Assembly (NCBI GenBank): GCA_905479535.1
Contig: CAJQMW010000281.1
Coordinates: 1-5,109, forward strand
Reading direction: 5' to 3'
Length of the DNA: 5,109 bases
DNA from: an uncultured Maribacter sp.
Lineage (GTDB): Bacteria; Bacteroidota; Bacteroidia; Flavobacteriales; Flavobacteriaceae
Shown here: piece after piece, positions 1-5,109 of the stretch
Layout of the letters: the number at the start of each line of letters is the position of its first letter
How positions within the stretch are numbered: position 1 is the first letter of the stretch
The notes under the pieces: generated by a model
The model's database searches: none
What the model was told of the DNA's origin: nothing
The model's input: the letters and a program-made list of their open reading frames with translations, nothing else
Position numbers and translations under genes: made by a program

Positions 1-109
1 AAATAGGCACGGCTAAAGTCTTAGGTCTCAAATTATCCGAGTTTTGGCAAAACGCAATATTTCCGAACAGCAAAAAAAGGGAAGTAATAATTTTTAAGAA
101 ATTGGTTAT
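1..109 (-). CDS. N-terminus of a secreted protein, partial, start codon uncertain
   Basis: Read on the minus strand, this stretch encodes a textbook export signal: a short basic n-region (TNFLK), a hydrophobic core (IITSLFLLFGNIAF), then CQNSDNLRPKTLAVPI running off the left edge of the window. The C-Q junction after the core is typical of flavobacterial signal peptidase I cleavage; the residues before Cys (I-A-F) do not make a good lipobox. The frame has no ATG or GTG. The position that looks like a start, just after an A6 run, is ATA (109-107). The alternatives are a TTG at 178-176 or 175-173, giving an unusually long n-region, or an ATG at 134-132 that lies in another frame and would join this one if one A were missing from a homopolymer. 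The gene is divergent from the aquaglyceroporin gene. Too little of the mature protein is present to name a family. A real gene is likely, but the start coordinate is a guess. Confidence 0.55.
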   Translation of the reverse strand, partial: MTNFLKIITSLFLLFGNIAFCQNSDNLRPKTLAVPI

Positions 110-300
110 TTTTTGATAATTGGTCTGGTCGCATAATGAACGATGTGCTATTTTTTGTCTTGTGACGGTTGCCAACAAAGAGATTGACCCTTACACTTAA
201 AAAATAAAAATGAGGGAATTGATTTCTGTTATAGTAAAAGAGATGTCTTTCGTATTAATCCGTGTATTTTTTCTATCTTAACCCACTAACCAAAAGATTT
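110..300. other. Divergent intergenic region
   Basis: This AT-rich spacer lies between the two divergent genes and should hold promoters for both. The string TATTTTTTG occurs twice on the plus strand, at 107-115 and 149-157. Each is close to the Bacteroidota -7 element TAnnTTTG but is one base too long. For the second copy, a TTG at 120-122 would serve as the -33 element, with a spacing of 26 bp that is longer than usual. I therefore do not call a specific promoter. No hairpin, riboswitch or convincing small ORF was seen. Confidence 0.4.
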
Positions 301-1023
301 ATGACAGCTTATATTTTTGAATTTATAGGTACAGCTATGCTCATCCTGATCGGAAATGGTATCGTTGCCAACCTTGTACTCAAAGGAACCAAGGGTTCGG
401 ATTCCGGATGGGTAGGAATCGCACTGGCGTGGGGAATTGCCGTATTTATCGGAGTATTCATTTCTGCGGATGTTAGTGGTGCACACCTTAATCCGGCCGT
501 CACAGTTGGCCTAGCTATTGCCAGTAAATTTTCATGGACATTGGTTCCCGGCTACATTGTTTCCCAAGTACTTGGTGCAATGATGGGAAGCCTTTTGGTT
601 TGGCTTACTTATAAAAAACAATACGAGGCTACAGAAGATTCATCGGCAATTTTAGCCACCTTTTCAACCGCCCCGGCCATACGAAGTCCGTTTTGGAACA
701 TGGTAACGGAAATCATAGGAACTTTTGTGCTGGTCTTTGGGGTTTTCTTTATTGCAGGAGGGTCAATGGGAGAAGAAGCAATTTCCCTTGGCTCCCTAGA
801 TGCCCTACCCGTGGCGCTTTTAGTAATGGGAATCGGTTTCAGTCTAGGCGGTCCAACTGGTTATGCCATAAATCCTGCCAGGGATTTTGGCCCGAGATTG
901 CTCCACGCGATTTTACCCCTTAAGCACAAGGGAAAAAGTGATTGGGGCTACGCTTGGGTGCCTATTGTTGGCCCCATATTAGGTGCACTTTTGGCAGCTT
1001 TAGTGTTTATTAGTATCGGTTAA
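301..1023 (+). CDS. MIP-family channel, aquaglyceroporin (glycerol facilitator type)
   Basis: An inner-membrane channel of 240 residues with the duplicated MIP fold. The first NPA half-helix is HLNPAVTVG (NPA at 64-66) and the second is NPARDFGPR (191-197). Hydrophobic segments at about 4-24, 38-58, 81-102, 132-153, 168-186 and 218-239 give the six expected helices. Aspartate directly after the second NPAR (D195) is the hallmark of GlpF-like channels. By alignment from memory, W44, G179, Y188 and R194 match the GlpF selectivity filter (Trp48, Gly191, Phe200, Arg206), so glycerol or other small polyols are likelier substrates than water alone. The frame is open back to a GTG at 262, but that would add 13 residues unlike any MIP N-terminus; the ATG at 301 starts the first helix directly. 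No glycerol kinase or dehydrogenase gene is adjacent. The family is certain and the substrate class is inferred. Confidence 0.92.
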   Translation: MTAYIFEFIGTAMLILIGNGIVANLVLKGTKGSDSGWVGIALAWGIAVFIGVFISADVSGAHLNPAVTVGLAIASKFSWTLVPGYIVSQVLGAMMGSLLVWLTYKKQYEATEDSSAILATFSTAPAIRSPFWNMVTEIIGTFVLVFGVFFIAGGSMGEEAISLGSLDALPVALLVMGIGFSLGGPTGYAINPARDFGPRLLHAILPLKHKGKSDWGYAWVPIVGPILGALLAALVFISIG

Positions 1024-1077
1024 AAAAACGGCAATATCTTTATATACGAGTAAATTCAAATATTTAAAAATCTATAT

Positions 1078-1959
1078 ATGAAATCTTTTCTTAGCTTAAT
1101 ATATGCCTTATGCACATCGACTTTAGTTCTAGCACAAAGTACCATTGCCCTACCCTATGAAAAAAACCCAAGCGTCACGTGGGAAGGTAGTGAAAAAGAC
1201 TATTTCTCGGAAATATGGCAAAACCAGGTAGTTACCAATGTCTCCGTACCTACCATGGAAATTTTTAAACCGGAGAAACCTAACGGAACCAGTGTAATAG
1301 TTGCGCCTGGCGGAGGTCTGTACGCCTTGAGCATAAAAAGTGAGGGTACGGACGTAGCCAAGTGGCTAAACGAAAAAGGCATAACCGCTTTCGTATTAAA
1401 ATATAGACTCGTGCCCACTGGGGAAGACGGCGTGGCGGAAATTACGGAGGAGGGCTCAACCAACCCACAAAGAATTGGCGAACGTGTAACACCGGTTTTA
1501 CCGCTTTCCATCGCAGATGGGCTTTCAGCGGTAAGTTACGTTAGAAGTAACGCTGAAAATCTAGGGCTGCAGCCAGATAAAATTGGCTTTATGGGATTTT
1601 CCGCAGGTGGTGCCGTAACGATGGGCGTGACGTTCAATAGTACCGATGAAAATCGGCCCGATTTTATCGTACCGGTATATCCCTGGATGACGGTCATCCC
1701 GAGTTATGAAGTACCGGAGGACGCACCTCCAATGCTCGTAATCTGTGCCTCTGATGACCCTTTGGGCCTAGCAAAAGATAGTGCCAACCTTTATTTGGCT
1801 TGGTTAAATGAAGATCAGTCGGTCGGATTACATATGTATGCCAAGGGAGGACATGGTTTTGGGATGAAAAGGCAAGGACTTGCCTCGGACAACTGGATTT
1901 CCCAATTCTATAGCTGGGCCTTGACACAAGGGTTAACTTTTCCTGTTGGGGGCATGTAA
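1078..1959 (+). CDS. Secreted alpha/beta-hydrolase, carbohydrate-esterase-like
   Basis: A 293-residue exported hydrolase. Residues 1-20 form a signal peptide (core about 5-18, cleavage near A19-Q20). The alpha/beta-hydrolase elements appear in order: an oxyanion-hole loop APGGGLY at 76-82 (Pro where Aes-type lipases have His), the nucleophile elbow GFSAGG with S175, the acid in CASDDPLG (probably D227), and the catalytic histidine H259 in GGHGFG. The pattern from YPWMT (201-205) to GGHGFG is that of the Bacteroidota esterase/lipase group often annotated as 'endo-1,4-beta-xylanase' or acetyl esterase. The esterase activity is well supported; the xylanase label is not, since there is no glycosidase domain. 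The gene starts 54 bp after the aquaglyceroporin gene and ends 14 bp before the SGNH hydrolase gene, so it is probably cotranscribed with the latter. Removal of acetyl or similar esters from glycans is the likely role; the substrate is unknown. Confidence 0.88.
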   Translation: MKSFLSLIYALCTSTLVLAQSTIALPYEKNPSVTWEGSEKDYFSEIWQNQVVTNVSVPTMEIFKPEKPNGTSVIVAPGGGLYALSIKSEGTDVAKWLNEKGITAFVLKYRLVPTGEDGVAEITEEGSTNPQRIGERVTPVLPLSIADGLSAVSYVRSNAENLGLQPDKIGFMGFSAGGAVTMGVTFNSTDENRPDFIVPVYPWMTVIPSYEVPEDAPPMLVICASDDPLGLAKDSANLYLAWLNEDQSVGLHMYAKGGHGFGMKRQGLASDNWISQFYSWALTQGLTFPVGGM

Positions 1960-1973
1960 TTACCGACTATTTG

Positions 1974-2663
1974 ATGAAAAAACCTTCTATAGACCATATG
2001 CTTCGATTTTATTTTTCTTGGGTAATTTTGCTTTTGTTCCTGACCCAATCCGAAATAAAGGCACAGACCGTTTCTGCCTTTGAAGAGGAGGTGGAATCCA
2101 TCACAAAAAAATATGACACCGTTTGGGACAACCAAAGAGAGACTATTTTATTTACTGGAAGTTCCAGCGTTCGGTTTTGGAAAACCTTAGAAACATCCTT
2201 TCCGGACCGTCAAATTTTAAATACCGGTTTTGGAGGTTCCCAGGCCTCCGATTTATTGTATCACTTAGACGATTTAGTATTGAAATACAGACCTAGCAAG
2301 GTTTTTATTTATGAAGGGGATAACGATATTTTTGCACGAAAAAGGCCAAAAGAAATCGTTCGAACCACTTCGGATATCGTTCATCGGATAAGAAACAATA
2401 ATCCCGATACTAAAATTGTATTGATTTCCGCGAAACCCAGCATAAGCAGATGGAAGCTGAGGCGACGCTACAGACGGTTAAATAGAAAGTATCGGAAATT
2501 GAGCCAAAAAGACCCACTCTTGCAATATGTGGACGTGTGGAATCCCATGCTCAATGGCCGTAAGCTTAAAATGGATATATTTATAGAGGACGGCTTACAT
2601 ATGAATCCCAAAGGATACATTTTATGGTATGAGGCCATGAAAGATTTAGTAAATGCTCCATGA
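1974..2663 (+). CDS. Secreted SGNH/GDSL-type hydrolase (esterase)
   Basis: A 229-residue SGNH-fold esterase. An export signal covers residues 1-30 (core about 12-24, probable cleavage at A30-Q31). Block I is TGSSSVRFW with nucleophile S64, the GDS motif being replaced by GSS as in many Bacteroidota members. Block II is NTGFGGSQASD (glycine about G85). Block III is EGDND with N117. Block V is DGLHMN with D206 and H209. The catalytic set is therefore complete. The segment 158-176 between blocks III and V is extremely basic (many Arg and Lys in SRWKLRRRYRRLNRKYRK). A TTG lies directly before the chosen ATG; the ATG is preferred, and an ATG at 1998 would give a shorter signal peptide beginning MLRFYF. 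The gene follows the alpha/beta-hydrolase gene by 14 bp and precedes the GH20 gene by 100 bp. It probably removes acyl groups from sugars; the substrate is not determinable from sequence. Confidence 0.88.
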   Translation: MKKPSIDHMLRFYFSWVILLLFLTQSEIKAQTVSAFEEEVESITKKYDTVWDNQRETILFTGSSSVRFWKTLETSFPDRQILNTGFGGSQASDLLYHLDDLVLKYRPSKVFIYEGDNDIFARKRPKEIVRTTSDIVHRIRNNNPDTKIVLISAKPSISRWKLRRRYRRLNRKYRKLSQKDPLLQYVDVWNPMLNGRKLKMDIFIEDGLHMNPKGYILWYEAMKDLVNAP

Positions 2664-2680
2664 GGTAGTTGGTAGTTGGT
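2664..2680. repeat. 7-bp tandem repeat, 2.4 copies
   Basis: The unit GGTAGTT occurs twice and then as a partial GGT, beginning at the base after the SGNH hydrolase stop codon. It is perfect but short. Confidence 0.75.
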
Positions 2681-2712
2681 GAAATTATTTTTTACTAAAC
2701 TCCTAAACATAT

Positions 2713-2741
2713 GAACTCATAAACTCATAAACTCATAAACT
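2713..2741. repeat. 8-bp tandem repeat, about 3.5 copies
   Basis: The unit AAACTCAT is repeated (first copy GAACTCAT at 2713-2720, exact copies at 2721-2728 and 2729-2736, then a partial AAACT). A degenerate lead-in with CTAAACTCCTAAAC lies at 2695-2708. The array is 23 bp before the GH20 start codon, in its probable leader or promoter region. It cannot pair with the GGTAGTT array in any substantial way. Replication slippage could change copy number here. Confidence 0.75.
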
Positions 2742-2763
2742 TTTTGAACCTAAAATATAATTG

Positions 2764-4377
2764 ATGAAAACCATTGTAACCCGAATGTTATTTTTTACTA
2801 GTGCAATATTAGCGTTTATCGCATGCCAAGAAGAAAAGAAACAACGTATCCCGATGCCGGAAACCAATCTGGCGAATGTGAGTTTAATACCGAAACCAGT
2901 AAGGACGATACCCACAAATTCGGCTTTTGCTTTAGACCAATTCACGGCGATTTATACTTCCAAAAGTGCCTCCGGTTTTGAGGAGGTTGGCAAATTCTTA
3001 GCTGATAAATTAAAATCAAAAATTAACTTGGACATTCCTGTTAACACAGAAACTCAAAATACCGTAGAACGTGTTATTTATATTAATCAGTCCGATAGTT
3101 TAGACCTTACTGACCCAGAAGCTTACCAACTCTATATTAATCAGGATTCAATCATTCTAAATGCCAATACCGCCGAAGGTGCCTTTAGAGGGATCCAAAC
3201 ATTACGGCAACTGGTGCCAGAGGTAAGTAATGACACGCTTGCAGAACAGAAAATATGGCCTGTACCATCGGGAAAAATTACTGACAACCCTGCTTTTTCC
3301 TATCGTGGATCCATGCTAGATGTCGCCCGACATTTTTTTAGTGTAGCAGATGTAAAAAAGTATATTGACTTATTATCCTACTATAAGATAAATGTATTTC
3401 ACCTGCATTTGTCAGATGACCAAGGTTGGCGAATAGAAATCAAGTCTTGGCCAAAACTCACCGAAGTAGGTGGGAGTACCGAAGTAGGCGGAGAAGCTGG
3501 AGGTTTTTATACCCAGGAAGATTTTAAGGAAATAGTTCGTTATGCAGAGAAAAGGTATATGACCATTATCCCTGAAGTTGATATGCCCGGTCATACCAAT
3601 GCTGCTTCAGTTTCTTATCCTTTTTTAAACGGCAATGGTAAAACTCCAAAACTTTATGAAGGAATGCGTGTGGGCTTCAGCACATTTGACACTCGTAAGG
3701 ACACCGTATACGCGTTCATTGATGATGTGGTACGGGAAATTTCGAATATGACCCCTGGCCCTTACTTTCATATTGGAGGAGACGAAAGTCATGTGACCAA
3801 GAAAAAAGACTACATCTACTTTGTAAATAAAGTGGAGAAAATTGTACAGAAGCACGGTAAGCGTATGATCGGATGGGATGAAGTAGCCATAGCCGATGTA
3901 GATTCTACTTCCATTTCGCAATGGTGGGCAAGTGAGGAAAATGCTAAGAAAGCGGTAGAAAAAGGAATGCAGGTGATTATTTCTCCAGCCAAAAAAGCAT
4001 ATCTGGATATGCAATATGATACCCTTTCACCCTTGGGGCTACATTGGGCAGCATATATTCCGGTGGATACGGCATACGTTTGGTCCCCAGAAGAGTATGG
4101 AGGCATACCTATGGAGAATATCCTTGGGGTAGAAGCTCCCCTATGGTCAGAAACCATTAGTAATATTGATGAATTGGAATACCTCGCCTTTCCCAGAATG
4201 ATCGGGTATTCCGAATTAAGTTGGAGTATCCCTGAAAACCGAGACTGGGAAGATTATAAAACTCGATTGGCAGACCAAGCGCCTTTTTTAGACCGTATGA
4301 ATGTAAAATACTATCCTTCGCCCTTGATTGATTGGAAGAAAAGCAAATATAGCTACGAGACCATTGAAAAAGATTGA
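2764..4377 (+). CDS. Surface lipoprotein beta-N-acetylhexosaminidase, GH20
   Basis: A 537-residue exo-hexosaminidase expected to release terminal beta-linked GlcNAc or GalNAc by substrate-assisted catalysis. Residues 1-21 are a lipoprotein signal ending IAC (lipid on C21). The following QEEKK is acidic right after Cys, like the Bacteroidota export signal that places lipoproteins on the cell surface. Residues about 38-173 are the GH20b domain and about 178-495 the catalytic barrel. Active-site residues are visible: R182 in SYRGSMLD, H277 in EVDMPGH, the catalytic pair D340-E341 in HIGGDES, W371 in GWDE, W387-W388, Y413 in KAYLD, and W461 with E463 in APLWSE. Nothing essential is missing and there is no extra C-terminal carbohydrate-binding module. 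A TTG directly precedes the chosen ATG. It lies 100 bp after the SGNH hydrolase gene and 13 bp before the ACT gene. Linkage preference (chitobiose, glycoprotein or other) cannot be told. Confidence 0.95.
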   Translation: MKTIVTRMLFFTSAILAFIACQEEKKQRIPMPETNLANVSLIPKPVRTIPTNSAFALDQFTAIYTSKSASGFEEVGKFLADKLKSKINLDIPVNTETQNTVERVIYINQSDSLDLTDPEAYQLYINQDSIILNANTAEGAFRGIQTLRQLVPEVSNDTLAEQKIWPVPSGKITDNPAFSYRGSMLDVARHFFSVADVKKYIDLLSYYKINVFHLHLSDDQGWRIEIKSWPKLTEVGGSTEVGGEAGGFYTQEDFKEIVRYAEKRYMTIIPEVDMPGHTNAASVSYPFLNGNGKTPKLYEGMRVGFSTFDTRKDTVYAFIDDVVREISNMTPGPYFHIGGDESHVTKKKDYIYFVNKVEKIVQKHGKRMIGWDEVAIADVDSTSISQWWASEENAKKAVEKGMQVIISPAKKAYLDMQYDTLSPLGLHWAAYIPVDTAYVWSPEEYGGIPMENILGVEAPLWSETISNIDELEYLAFPRMIGYSELSWSIPENRDWEDYKTRLADQAPFLDRMNVKYYPSPLIDWKKSKYSYETIEKD

Positions 4378-4390
4378 TTTTATAATTTAA

Positions 4391-4798
4391 ATGGCCGGAG
4401 AAACCAATTTCTCGAAATTAGTAAAGGGAATGATTCCCTATTTGAATAAAGGGGAATATGTTTTCTGCACGCTAAAAGATGTAAACAAAATAGACCGGAG
4501 CCTTACCCTTGGTGAGTTTAAGGAAGTGGAGGGAACTACCGTTATACTGGAACGGAACAAGGCCGATGAACTGAACTTGTCTTACAACTACATTTCTTCT
4601 TGGATAACACTAACGATACACTCTTCCTTAGAGGCCGTAGGTCTAACGGCAGCATTCTCCAGCGAACTGGCTAAGGAAGGGATTAGTTGCAACGTCATTG
4701 CAGGATATTATCACGACCATATTTTTATTGACGCAACTAAGGCCCAAAAAGCCATGCAGGTTTTAACCAATTTATCTAAAAACAATCGGGCTGTTTAA
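4391..4798 (+). CDS. Small tandem-ACT-domain protein (COG3602-like)
   Basis: A 135-residue cytoplasmic protein with no signal peptide. The N-terminal half (about 1-62) matches the ACT_3-type segment typical of this family, with YVFCTLKD at 23-30 followed by a long beta-hairpin region. The second half (about 66-128) is an ACT fold: the strand SSWITLTIHSSLEAVGLTAA leads into a helix, then GISCNVIAGYYHDHIFID, and finally a helix with a run of Ala, Lys and Gln. ACT domains usually bind amino acids or other small ligands, but the ligand and role of this stand-alone family are unknown. It begins 13 bp after the GH20 stop and so may share its transcript, though nothing in its sequence links it to glycan breakdown; small genes of this kind are often carried along. 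It ends 21 bp from a convergent gene. Confidence 0.87.
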   Translation: MAGETNFSKLVKGMIPYLNKGEYVFCTLKDVNKIDRSLTLGEFKEVEGTTVILERNKADELNLSYNYISSWITLTIHSSLEAVGLTAAFSSELAKEGISCNVIAGYYHDHIFIDATKAQKAMQVLTNLSKNNRAV

Positions 4799-4803
4799 TT
4801 ATT

Positions 4804-4815
4804 CAAAAGCTTTTG
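4804..4815. terminator. Perfect 12-bp palindrome between convergent genes (weak terminator candidate)
   Basis: CAAAAGCTTTTG is a perfect inverted repeat in the 21-bp gap where the ACT gene and the amidohydrolase gene converge. As RNA it would form only a short, AU-rich stem with almost no loop and no U-tract, so its strength as a bidirectional terminator is doubtful. Its position is the main argument for the call. Confidence 0.3.
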
Positions 4816-4819
4816 GACA

Positions 4820-5109
4820 TCAATTTCCAATCCCTGGAACTCCATCAGGCTTTTTGGTCTGCCAATTAAATTTATCCTGTTTTTTTTCCTCTGGCCATAC
4901 TTCATCAAGCGTGTTGGCATCGTGTACCTTCCCATTTTTGATGACATGGGTCAAGGTATTCGTGTTCCGAAGGTCTTCTAGCGGATTTTTATCCAAAATG
5001 ACAATATCTGCAAGTTTACCCGGTGCTAGACTTCCCAGATCGCCATCCAATCCCAAAGCTTGGGCACCGATAATGGTGGCCACTTTCAGTGCTTTCATGT
5101 TCTCCATTC
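4820..5109 (-). CDS. C-terminal end of an amidohydrolase-family protein, partial
   Basis: About 95 C-terminal residues of a metal-dependent amidohydrolase enter from the right edge; the frame is open to the last base, so the ATG at 5107-5105 is internal and not the start. The segment has the typical end of the composite domain: MKALKVATIIGAQALGLD, then LGSLAPGKLADIVILDKNPLEDLRNTNTLTHVIKNGKV. After this, DANTLDEVWPEEKK is like the tail of the large Bacteroidota proteins that join an N-terminal TolB/WD40-like propeller to an imidazolonepropionase-like amidohydrolase. The metal-binding histidines and aspartate lie outside the window, so activity and substrate cannot be judged. The last 18 residues (rich in Lys, Gly and Pro) are a low-complexity tail. 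Membership of the superfamily is firm; the propeller-fused subtype is an inference from the tail motif. Confidence 0.87.
   Translation of the reverse strand, partial: MENMKALKVATIIGAQALGLDGDLGSLAPGKLADIVILDKNPLEDLRNTNTLTHVIKNGKVHDANTLDEVWPEEKKQDKFNWQTKKPDGVPGIGN

Noticed and set aside
107..157. Two TATTTTTTG strings as Bacteroidota -7 promoter elements
   Set aside because: Each is one base longer than TAnnTTTG, and the only TTG in range lies at a 26-bp spacing, so neither is a convincing promoter.
262..300. GTG-initiated 13-residue extension of the aquaglyceroporin
   Set aside because: The extension is unlike MIP N-termini, and the ATG at 301 places the first membrane helix at the normal position.
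1024..1077. Terminator or promoter between the aquaglyceroporin and esterase genes
   Set aside because: No stem-loop is visible. TATCTTTA at 1035-1042 resembles a -7 element but has no TTG partner upstream, so the 54-bp gap leaves operon membership undecided.
1200..1511. Minus-strand 103-codon open frame inside the alpha/beta-hydrolase gene
   Set aside because: It lies wholly opposite a well-supported gene, has no recognisable motif or signal, and its composition is what antisense of that gene would give.
1078..1959. Endo-1,4-beta-xylanase function for the alpha/beta-hydrolase
   Set aside because: Proteins of this group are often so labelled, but the sequence shows only an esterase-type Ser-Asp-His hydrolase and no glycoside hydrolase domain.
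3625..4157. Two overlapping minus-strand open frames of 129 and 113 codons within the GH20 gene
   Set aside because: They overlap each other and the catalytic barrel of a clear GH20, and show no domain features; they are antisense shadows.
1..5109. CRISPR arrays, tRNA or rRNA genes, insertion sequences, phage or defence genes
   Set aside because: No repeat-spacer pattern, structural RNA signature, transposase or flanking inverted repeats were seen; all longer open frames are accounted for by ordinary enzyme, channel and ACT families.

Overview
The window looks like chromosomal DNA from a marine or environmental member of the Flavobacteriaceae (Bacteroidota). This is inferred from the AT-rich sequence, start codons with A-rich leaders and no Shine-Dalgarno, signal peptides ending in ...CQ or ...AQ, a surface-type lipoprotein signal (Cys-Gln-Glu-Glu), and the protein families present. 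The genus cannot be fixed from the sequence alone.

Layout. At the left edge (1-109, minus) is the 5' end of a divergently transcribed gene for a secreted protein. Its signal peptide is clear but its reading frame has no ordinary start codon near the expected position. After about 190 bp of non-coding DNA comes a GlpF-type aquaglyceroporin (301-1023, plus). A compact plus-strand block follows: a secreted alpha/beta-hydrolase esterase (1078-1959), a secreted SGNH/GDSL hydrolase 14 bp later (1974-2663), a 100-bp gap with two short tandem repeats, a surface lipoprotein beta-N-acetylhexosaminidase of family GH20 (2764-4377), and a small tandem-ACT protein 13 bp later (4391-4798). Converging from the right edge, with only 21 bp between, is the 3' end of a large amidohydrolase-family gene (4820-5109, minus).

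How the genes may work together. The esterase, the SGNH hydrolase and the GH20 all carry export signals and complete catalytic motifs. They fit a small extracytoplasmic glycan-processing set: ester groups are removed from an acetylated, amino-sugar-containing glycan or glycoside, and GH20 then releases terminal GlcNAc or GalNAc. There is no SusC/SusD pair, sugar transporter, regulator or GlcNAc-catabolic gene in the window, so this is an inference from neighbourhood and not a demonstrated utilisation locus. The ACT protein and the amidohydrolase have no evident link to it.

No clearly new system, RNA gene, CRISPR array, insertion sequence or phage element was found. The points most worth a second look are the start of the left-edge gene, the pairing of two unrelated esterase folds next to a GH20, the very basic segment inside the SGNH hydrolase, and the paired tandem repeats at 2664-2741.
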